From Candidatus Goldiibacteriota bacterium (lineage in GTDB: Bacteria > Oederibacteriota > PGYV01 > DSYL01), in NCBI GenBank assembly GCA_026418955.1, contig JAOAAI010000115.1, positions 1-9,732 of the forward strand: DNA of 9,732 nucleotides. Reading direction: 5' to 3'. The notes under the pieces were generated by a model. That model was not told the origin of the DNA and searched no databases. It saw only the letters and a program-made list of their open reading frames with translations. The translations under genes and the position numbers were made by a program. Positions 4,658-9,732 of the stretch are shown piece by piece (the stretch's first letter is position 1; the number at the start of each line of letters is the position of its first letter).

Positions 4658-6438
4658 TATTAAGAGCGTTATATGATTATTATCAAACAATGGTAGAAGA
4701 TCCAGAAAGTGGTATTTCAAGCCCTGGTTATAGTAAAGAAAAGATTAGTTTTGCTTTGGTTTTGGATAAAAAAGGAAATTTAAAAGATATAATTGAATTA
4801 GGAGATGGTAACAAACCAAAATTAATGGATGTGCCAGTACATACAAAAAGAACATCTGGAGTTTCTCCTTATTTCCTTTGTGATAATGTTAAATATTTAT
4901 TAGGATATGAAAAGCAAAATTTTGAAGAGTGTGTTTCTTTGCATAAAAAAATACTCTCCGATGTTGATGATGAATCAGCAAAATCTATTTTAAAATTTTT
5001 TGAAAAATGGAGTTGTAAAGAGATAAAAAATAACAAAATAATTAAAGAAAAGAAAGATATTTTAGAAAAAGGTGGCTTTGGAGTTTTTATAATTGAAGGA
5101 ATAAATGGATATGCTCATGAAAAAATTAAAATAAAAAAAGCATGGGAAAAATATTATTCATCTTTTCAAAAGGAAAATGAAATTACAGGACAATGTCTTA
5201 TAACAGGTGAAGAAACGAAAATTTTAGATGTTCATGACCCTATTAAAGGAGTCAGGGGGGCACAATCATCAGGTGCGGCTATAGTTTCTTTCAATCAGGA
5301 TGCATTTAAGTCATATAACAAAGAACAGAGTATAAATGCTCCAATTGGAAAAAATGCTGCATTCGCTTATGTGACAGCATTAAATTATATGCTAGCACCA
5401 AAATCAATACAAAATATATTAATAGGAGATACTACAACGGTTTTCTGGGCAGAAAAATATGGGACAGGGACAGAAGAATTAATATATGCTCTTTTACAAC
5501 CGTCAGATATAGAAGAAAAAAAAGAAATAGATGTTAAAAAAGATAAAAAGAAAAAGCAAGAAAAAATAAAAAAAGAAGATAATAAAATAAAACTTAATGA
5601 TATACATACAATTAATAAAATGCGAGATTTTTTAAATAGAATATCACAAGGAAAAGAAATAAAAAATTTTAAAGGAATAGATGAAAATGTTAAGTTTTAT
5701 ATTCTTGGTTTATCTCCTAATAAATCTAGGATTTCAATAAGATTTTTTTATGCTGACACTTTTGGAAAAATTGTTGAAAAAATAAAACAACACTATGATG
5801 ATATGCGAATAGAAAAACAATATGAAAACGAAAGAGATGCAATTGCCGTATGGGAAATATTAAAAGAATTGGCTGCTCAGGGGAAATCAGAAAATATACC
5901 ACCAGCATATTCTGGTGGACTTATGCAAGCAATTTTAACTGGCGGATTGTATCCTGCCGCAATATATCAAGCAATTATCAATAGAATTGGTATTGACAAA
6001 AAAATAAATAGAGTAAGAGCTGCTTTCATAAAAGCATATATTGTTAGAAAGATTAGAATAAATAAAAGGAAAGGAGGTGTAACAATGAGTTTAAATACAG
6101 AAGAAAAAAGCGTTGGTTATCAGTTAGGTAGATTATTTGCTTTGCTTGAAAAAGCCCAACTTGATGTTTCTCCCAACATAAATGCAACAATAAAAGACAG
6201 ATATTTTGGGACTGCATCATCTTCACCTAAGGCTATTTTCCCTATTTTGCTTCGTCTTGCTCAGCATCATATATCAGCGGCAGAATATGGTAAATTCAGA
6301 GATAAACAAATAGAAGAGATTATGAATAACATAAAAGAGTTCCCTGCTCATCTGACACTTGATGAACAGGGGATGTTTATGTTGGGATATTACCATCAAA
6401 GAAACGATTTGTATAAAAAGAAAGAAAAGGAGGAATAA
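4654..6438 (+). CDS. cas8c: Cas8c (Csd1), large subunit of type I-C Cascade
   Basis: Cas8c is the large Cascade subunit that recognises the PAM and helps start target unwinding. The 594-aa length is normal for the family. Recognisable blocks are the N-terminus MILRALYDYYQ, ISSPGYSKEKISFAL (21-35), VPVHTKRTSGVSPYFLCDN (60-78), GAQSSGAAIVSFNQDAF (202-218) with NAPIG after it, and LGLSPNKSRISIRFFY (351-366). A very Lys-rich stretch (about 287-312) lies in the middle and may be a surface insertion. The C-terminal part from Met478 is also translated separately as Cas11c. The start overlaps the cas5c stop (ATGA), and the stop is 2 bp before cas7c. Confidence 0.95.
   Translation: MILRALYDYYQTMVEDPESGISSPGYSKEKISFALVLDKKGNLKDIIELGDGNKPKLMDVPVHTKRTSGVSPYFLCDNVKYLLGYEKQNFEECVSLHKKILSDVDDESAKSILKFFEKWSCKEIKNNKIIKEKKDILEKGGFGVFIIEGINGYAHEKIKIKKAWEKYYSSFQKENEITGQCLITGEETKILDVHDPIKGVRGAQSSGAAIVSFNQDAFKSYNKEQSINAPIGKNAAFAYVTALNYMLAPKSIQNILIGDTTTVFWAEKYGTGTEELIYALLQPSDIEEKKEIDVKKDKKKKQEKIKKEDNKIKLNDIHTINKMRDFLNRISQGKEIKNFKGIDENVKFYILGLSPNKSRISIRFFYADTFGKIVEKIKQHYDDMRIEKQYENERDAIAVWEILKELAAQGKSENIPPAYSGGLMQAILTGGLYPAAIYQAIINRIGIDKKINRVRAAFIKAYIVRKIRINKRKGGVTMSLNTEEKSVGYQLGRLFALLEKAQLDVSPNINATIKDRYFGTASSSPKAIFPILLRLAQHHISAAEYGKFRDKQIEEIMNNIKEFPAHLTLDEQGMFMLGYYHQRNDLYKKKEKEE
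6070..6079 (+). promoter_or_regulatory. Internal ribosome binding site for Cas11c inside cas8c
   Basis: AAAGGAGGTG lies in the middle of the cas8c coding frame, with its GGAGG core 7 bases before the in-frame ATG at 6085. It is one of the best Shine-Dalgarno matches in the window, which is hard to explain unless it initiates translation. Confidence 0.85.
6085..6438 (+). CDS. cas11c: Cas11c, small Cascade subunit translated from within cas8c
   Basis: The 117-aa product starts at in-frame Met478 of Cas8c (MSLNTEEKSVGYQLGRLFAL) and shares its stop. In type I-C systems the small subunit Cas11 is known to be made by internal initiation in cas8c. It lines the Cascade belly and stabilises the R-loop. 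The perfect AAAGGAGGTG site at 6070-6079 and the start of the predicted helical C-terminal domain both support this. The separate protein is inferred from sequence and family precedent. Confidence 0.85.
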   Translation: MSLNTEEKSVGYQLGRLFALLEKAQLDVSPNINATIKDRYFGTASSSPKAIFPILLRLAQHHISAAEYGKFRDKQIEEIMNNIKEFPAHLTLDEQGMFMLGYYHQRNDLYKKKEKEE

Positions 6439-6440
6439 AA

Positions 6441-7304
6441 ATGGCAGAATTAAAAAATCGTTATGAATTTGTAGTTCTTTATGATGTTGAAAACAGTAAT
6501 CCAAATGGTGACCCCGATGCCGGAAATTTACCAAGAATTGATTATGAAACTGGTTATGGGATAGTCACGGATGTTTGTATTAAAAGAAAAGTAAGAAATT
6601 ATGTTGAAATAACAAGAGCAGGCAAAAAAGGATTTGATATTTATGTAAAAGATGGAGCAATTTTAAATAATTTAAACAAAAAAGCTTATGAAGCATTAAA
6701 GATTAAACCAGAAGAAAAAAAATTACCTGATGACGAAAAAGAAGCAGCTGCAATAACTAAATTTATGTGCGATAATTTTTATGACATTCGTGCATTTGGT
6801 GCTGTGATGACAACAAAGGTAAACTGTGGGCAAGTGAGAGGACCAGTTCAATTTTCTTTTTCTAGAAGTATTGATCCCATAGTTCAACAGGAAATATCTA
6901 TTACAAGAATAGCAGTTACTGACGAAGGAGATAAGGCGGCAGAAGCTGGGCATACAATGGGAAAAAAATTTATCATACCTTATGGACTCTATAGAATGGA
7001 AGGATATATATCTCCATTTTTTGCTAAACAGACAGGATTTAATGAAGAAGATAAAGAGGTTTTATTTGAAGCATTAAAAAATATGTTTGAACATGACAGA
7101 TCAGCTGCACGCGGTAAAATGGCTGTTAGAAAATTATGGGTCTTTAAACATCAAACAGAACTTGGTAATGCACCTGCTGTCAAACTTTTTGAATCAATAA
7201 AAATAAAACGTAAGGATGAAAATAAACCAGCAAGAGCATTTGAGGATTATACAATTGATTTATTGCAAATTCCAAATGGAGTTGAAAGAATAGATTTGTT
7301 GTAA
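6441..7304 (+). CDS. cas7c: Cas7c (Csd2), Cascade backbone subunit
   Basis: Several copies of this RRM-fold protein coat the crRNA spacer and form the Cascade backbone. The 287-aa product is of normal length. It starts NRYEFVVLYDVENSNPNGDPDAGN, with the conserved NPNGDPD near residues 20-26. Later blocks include FDIRAFGAVMTTK in near form (YDIRAFGAVM, about 114-123), RGPVQFSFSRSIDPI, and HDRSAARGKMAVRKLWVFKH near the C-terminal third. AAAAGGAGG at 6425-6433 is a strong ribosome binding site 7 bases before the ATG, embedded in the end of cas8c. This suits the high copy number of Cas7 in the complex. The gene starts 2 bp after the cas8c stop. Confidence 0.96.
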   Translation: MAELKNRYEFVVLYDVENSNPNGDPDAGNLPRIDYETGYGIVTDVCIKRKVRNYVEITRAGKKGFDIYVKDGAILNNLNKKAYEALKIKPEEKKLPDDEKEAAAITKFMCDNFYDIRAFGAVMTTKVNCGQVRGPVQFSFSRSIDPIVQQEISITRIAVTDEGDKAAEAGHTMGKKFIIPYGLYRMEGYISPFFAKQTGFNEEDKEVLFEALKNMFEHDRSAARGKMAVRKLWVFKHQTELGNAPAVKLFESIKIKRKDENKPARAFEDYTIDLLQIPNGVERIDLL

Positions 7305-7316
7305 AATTGGTGATTT

Positions 7317-7991
7317 ATGAATTATAAAGAAGAAGATTTACTTGCTTTATCTGGTTTACAACATTATTTTTACTGTAAAAGACAATGGGCATTAATAGAG
7401 GTTGAGCGTCAATGGGTTGAGAATTTTTTTACAGCAGAAGGTAGATTATTACATGATAGAGTTGATAATAAATGCATAGAACATAAAGAAGGAGTGATAA
7501 TAGAGCGTTCTGTTTCATTAAAATCAGAAAAACTTGGTATTTATGGGGTTGCTGATGTTGTTGAATTTCACAAATCAGAAAGTGGAATAAAATTACAAAA
7601 TCAAGAAGGATTATGGATGCCAAAACCAATTGAATACAAAAGAGGAATGCCCAAAGAAAATATATGTGATAGAGCACAGCTTTGTTGTCAGGCAATGTGT
7701 TTGGAAGAGTTATTTGGAGTCAAAATAGAAAATGGTTATTTGTTCTATTGGCAAACACGACGCAGGGTGCCGGTTATATTTGATGAAGGATTAAGGACTG
7801 CGGTTATAAATGCGTGCGCTGACATGCATGACATGATTAACAATGGGATAACTCCAGAAGTCCCAGAAAAAGCAAAATGTAAGAATTGTTCTCTTTTTAA
7901 TGTCTGCATACCAGAAGTCAGAAAAAATAAAAGTGGTAAAGTTGAAAAATATATTGATGATAATATACATTGGTTTAATGAGCATGCGTAA
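7317..7991 (+). CDS. cas4: Cas4 nuclease of spacer acquisition
   Basis: Cas4 is a RecB-type nuclease with an iron-sulfur cluster. It works with Cas1-Cas2 to trim prespacers and select PAM-bearing ends. The 224-aa product shows all expected residues: Cys20 plus Cys188, Cys191 and Cys197 for the cluster; His46; Asp80 in YGVAD; Glu106 and Lys108 in IEYKRG; and Gln121 in the following QLCCQAMCLEE helix. The ribosome binding site is modest (TGGTGA, 7309-7314). The gene starts 12 bp after cas7c, and its 3' end overlaps cas1 by 8 bp. Confidence 0.96.
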   Translation: MNYKEEDLLALSGLQHYFYCKRQWALIEVERQWVENFFTAEGRLLHDRVDNKCIEHKEGVIIERSVSLKSEKLGIYGVADVVEFHKSESGIKLQNQEGLWMPKPIEYKRGMPKENICDRAQLCCQAMCLEELFGVKIENGYLFYWQTRRRVPVIFDEGLRTAVINACADMHDMINNGITPEVPEKAKCKNCSLFNVCIPEVRKNKSGKVEKYIDDNIHWFNEHA

Positions 7992-9015
7992 GTTATTAAA
8001 TGTGCTTTATGTGACAACACCAGAAGCGTATCTTTCACGAGATGGCGAAAATATAGTCGTAAGGATAGAAGAAAAAGAGTGTTTCCGAGTGCCTGTTCAT
8101 AATCTGGAAAGTATAATATACTTTGGATATAAAGGAGTGAGTCATTCGGTATTAGGAATGTGTGCAGAAAAAGGAATTTGTTTCACATTTTTATCGCCAA
8201 ACGGTAGGTTTCTTGCACGAGTAGAAGGACCCGTTTCAGGGAATGTGCTTTTACGTAAAAAACAATACAGAATTAGTGATGACAAAACAGAAAGTGCAAA
8301 ACTGGCTAAATTATTTGTTATGGCAAAAATTACAAATGCTAGGACTGTTTTGTCGCGTGCAATACGCGACCACTCAGATAATATAAATATAGAAAAAGTA
8401 AAAAAAGTAATAAATGATTTGGCATTAATGATATATAAAGTAGAAAGAAATACTGATTTAGAAGAGATACGAGGTATAGAAGGAATGGCATCTAATTTAT
8501 ATTTTTCTGTTTTTAATGAACTCATTGTTGCTCAAAAAGATGATTTTTATTTTAAAGACAGGTCTCGCAGACCACCTAGAGATAATATAAATGCTTTACT
8601 TTCGTTTGTGTATACTTTACTTGTTCATGATTGTCGTTCTGCTCTTGAGACAGTCGGGCTTGATCCGGCTGTTGGTTTTTTACATAGGGACAGACCTGGT
8701 AGACCGAGTTTGGCGCTGGATTTAATGGAAGAATTACGGTCGTATATGGCAGATAGAATAGTTTTGTCACTTATTAATAGATTGCAGGTGACTAAAGATT
8801 CATTTGAAAAAAGTGAAGGTGGAGAAATACGTATGAATGAAACAGCGAAAAGAATATTACTTGAAACATGGCAGAAAAGAAAAATGGAAGAAATCACACA
8901 TCCTTTTATTGGAGAAAAAATAGAAGTTGGATTAATACCTTATTGTCAGGCATTACTTCTTGCTCGTTTTATGCGAGGAGATATTGAAAATTATCCGCCA
9001 TTTTTTTGTAAATAG
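7984..9015 (+). CDS. cas1: Cas1 integrase (type I-C)
   Basis: Cas1 is the catalytic subunit of the Cas1-Cas2 integrase that inserts new spacers at the leader end of the array. Starting at ATG 7984 gives 343 aa, the usual I-C length, beginning MRKLLNVLYVTTPEAYLS. An ATG at 7978 would add only two residues, and one at 7900 would put 92 bp inside cas4. Metal ligands are visible: Glu166 in GIEGMAS, His234 in GFLHRDRPGR, and the acidic LALDLMEE (Asp246, Glu249, Glu250). The start overlaps the end of cas4, so translation is probably coupled. The stop overlaps the cas2 ribosome binding site. Confidence 0.95.
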   Translation: MRKLLNVLYVTTPEAYLSRDGENIVVRIEEKECFRVPVHNLESIIYFGYKGVSHSVLGMCAEKGICFTFLSPNGRFLARVEGPVSGNVLLRKKQYRISDDKTESAKLAKLFVMAKITNARTVLSRAIRDHSDNINIEKVKKVINDLALMIYKVERNTDLEEIRGIEGMASNLYFSVFNELIVAQKDDFYFKDRSRRPPRDNINALLSFVYTLLVHDCRSALETVGLDPAVGFLHRDRPGRPSLALDLMEELRSYMADRIVLSLINRLQVTKDSFEKSEGGEIRMNETAKRILLETWQKRKMEEITHPFIGEKIEVGLIPYCQALLLARFMRGDIENYPPFFCK

Positions 9016-9027
9016 GAGTTTTATTTT

Positions 9028-9318
9028 ATGATGGTATTGATTACTTATGATGTTCAAACAGATTCAGAAGGTGGAGCAAGGAGATTGAGAAAAATAGCAA
9101 AAGAATGTGAAAACTATGGACAAAGAGTTCAAAATTCTGTTTTTGAATGCCTTATAACCCCTGATCAGTTTGTGGTGTTGCGAAACAAATTGGAAAAAAT
9201 AATGGATAAAGAAAAAGACAGTTTAAGATATTATTTTTTAGGACGCAACTGGCACAGAAGAGTAGAACATATAGGTGCAAAAAAGACCTATGACCCAGAG
9301 GGACCAATGATAATATGA
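9028..9318 (+). CDS. cas2: Cas2 (spacer acquisition subunit)
   Basis: Cas2 forms the central dimer of the Cas1-Cas2 integrase. The 96-aa product has the ferredoxin-like fold signature: strand MVLITYDV with the conserved Asp near residue 8, then RRLRKIAKECENYGQRVQNSVFECLIT. The C-terminus (GAKKTYDPEGPMII) is typical of the I-C subtype. AGGAG at 9014-9018 supports ATG 9028. ATG 9031 is also possible and would remove one Met. It is the last cas gene, 12 bp after cas1. Confidence 0.96.
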   Translation: MMVLITYDVQTDSEGGARRLRKIAKECENYGQRVQNSVFECLITPDQFVVLRNKLEKIMDKEKDSLRYYFLGRNWHRRVEHIGAKKTYDPEGPMII

Positions 9319-9328
9319 TTTTCTAAAG

Positions 9329-9376
9329 TATTTGCGAATGTTTAGTAATAGATATTCTTCCTTGGATTCGCAGATA
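9329..9376 (+). other. Stem-loop just after cas2
   Basis: TATTTGCGAAT (9329-9339) can pair with ATTCGCAGATA (9366-9376) over 11 positions, with one G-U pair in RNA and a 26-base loop. No U-tract follows, so it is not an obvious terminator. Confidence 0.4.
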
Positions 9377-9400
9377 AATAATTAAAAGGGATTTTTAAAA

Positions 9401-9472
9401 ATGGCAAGAAAAACATCAAGAAAGATTTTTGGTTCGCAGGAAGGTTCGCAGAAACAGACACAAAAACACTAA
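9401..9472 (+). CDS. Possible 23-aa basic peptide in the leader
   Basis: ATG 9401 to TAA 9470-9472 encodes MARKTSRKIFGSQEG..., rich in Lys, Arg and Gln, with AAAAGGG at 9384-9390 as a possible ribosome binding site. The GSQ repeat in the peptide reflects the DNA tandem duplication at 9431-9454. No family is recognised. It may be incidental within the CRISPR leader. Confidence 0.25.
   Translation: MARKTSRKIFGSQEGSQKQTQKH
9431..9454 (+). repeat. 12-bp tandem duplication in the leader
   Basis: GGTTCGCAGGAA (9431-9442) is followed directly by GGTTCGCAGAAA (9443-9454), with 11 of 12 bases identical. The TTCGCAG core also occurs at 9367-9373. It lies 45 bp before the first repeat, within reach of leader-binding acquisition factors. 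Confidence 0.6.
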
Positions 9473-9498
9473 AAAAGAAAGGCGGTTATTTGTAAACA

Positions 9499-9732
9499 GT
9501 CGCCCCCCACGCGGGGGCGTGGATTGAAACTATTGGTTGAAAATGAGAAATTTTTTTTGCAATCGTCGCCCCCCACGCGGGGGCGTGGATTGAAACTATC
9601 TAAAGGTAAAATATCTAAATCAAACTTAATGTCGCCCCCCACGCGGGGGCGTGGATTGAAACGAATTCAAAAAGAATTATATATTAACATCAACAGGTCG
9701 CCCCCCACGCGGGGGCGTGGATTGAAACACTG
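9499..9732 (+). CRISPR. Type I-C CRISPR array (leader end; runs off the window)
   Basis: Four identical 32-bp repeats lie at 9499-9530, 9565-9596, 9631-9662 and 9697-9728. Three complete spacers of exactly 34 bp are at 9531-9564, 9597-9630 and 9663-9696, and a fourth spacer is cut after 4 bases. The repeat starts GTCGCCCCC and ends GTGGATTGAAAC. Repeat bases 3-9 and 15-21 form a 7-bp GC-rich stem, the substrate recognised by Cas5c, leaving the ATTGAAAC-containing end as the crRNA 5' handle. Sequence and 32/34 spacing are typical of type I-C. The spacers are AT-rich and show no match elsewhere in the window by eye. The leader lies on the cas2 side. Confidence 0.98.

Larger units (their letters stand above)
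9319..9498 (+). promoter_or_regulatory. Leader region of the type I-C array
   Basis: This is the 180-bp interval between cas2 and the first I-C repeat. It contains an imperfect stem at 9329-9339/9366-9376, three TTCGCAG copies (9367-9373, 9433-9439, 9445-9451), two of which lie in a 12-bp tandem duplication, and a 23-codon ORF at 9401-9472. It should hold the array promoter and integration signals. No clear consensus promoter was picked out by eye. Confidence 0.6.

Noticed and set aside
5899..5918. 7-bp inverted repeat CCACCAG/CTGGTGG inside cas8c
   Set aside because: It encodes the PPAYSGG segment of the protein, and chance occurrence is likely.
7900..7983. Upstream start for cas1 giving 371 aa
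   Set aside because: It lies 92 bp inside cas4 and adds 28 residues not typical of Cas1; ATG 7984 gives the expected 343 aa and N-terminus.
8352..8370. 7-bp inverted repeat GTCGCGT/ACGCGAC inside cas1
   Set aside because: It is within conserved coding sequence, and several 7-bp inverted repeats are expected by chance in 10 kb.
1212..8897. Antisense open frames across the cas genes
   Set aside because: They are low-complexity shadows opposite conserved cas genes, without ribosome binding sites or recognisable domains.

Overview
The window is one end of an AT-rich bacterial contig. Strong GGAGG-type ribosome binding sites and frequent AGA/ATA codons fit a low-GC Bacillota-like host, but there is no taxonomic marker and this is inference. 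Bases 1-19 are exactly the Nextera/Tn5 mosaic-end adapter, so the left edge is a library artefact and native sequence begins at about base 20.

Layout: (1) Bases 20-483 hold an AT-rich segment, a small CRISPR-like array (three 36-bp repeats, two spacers of 42 and 45 bp, last repeat degenerate) and a five-unit 13-bp tandem repeat. No effector gene for this repeat type lies in the window. (2) Bases 484-868 are a control region. It holds an 18-bp palindrome, an inverted repeat overlapping the -35 of a consensus sigma-70 promoter, a good sigma-54 -24/-12 match, a second sigma-70-like promoter, and a 28-codon leader ORF whose stop overlaps the cas3 ATG as ATGA. (3) Bases 869-9318 carry a complete type I-C CRISPR-Cas operon, all on the + strand: cas3, an extra gene, cas5c, cas8c (with an internal cas11c start), cas7c, cas4, cas1, cas2. 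(4) Bases 9319-9498 are the leader. (5) Bases 9499-9732 are the first four repeats of a 32-bp type I-C array that runs off the right edge.

Working together: Cas4-Cas1-Cas2 acquire spacers into the right-hand array. Cas5c cuts the array transcript at the GC-rich repeat hairpin. Cas5c, Cas7c, Cas8c and Cas11c form Cascade, and Cas3 (HD nuclease plus helicase) degrades the target.

The part not explained by the standard system is the 280-aa gene between cas3 and cas5c. It is not a known I-C component, is far more AT-rich than its neighbours, and has acidic motifs at both ends that resemble a PIN-like nuclease. It is the best candidate here for an undescribed accessory function. The small second array and the layered promoter/leader-ORF region before cas3 come next.
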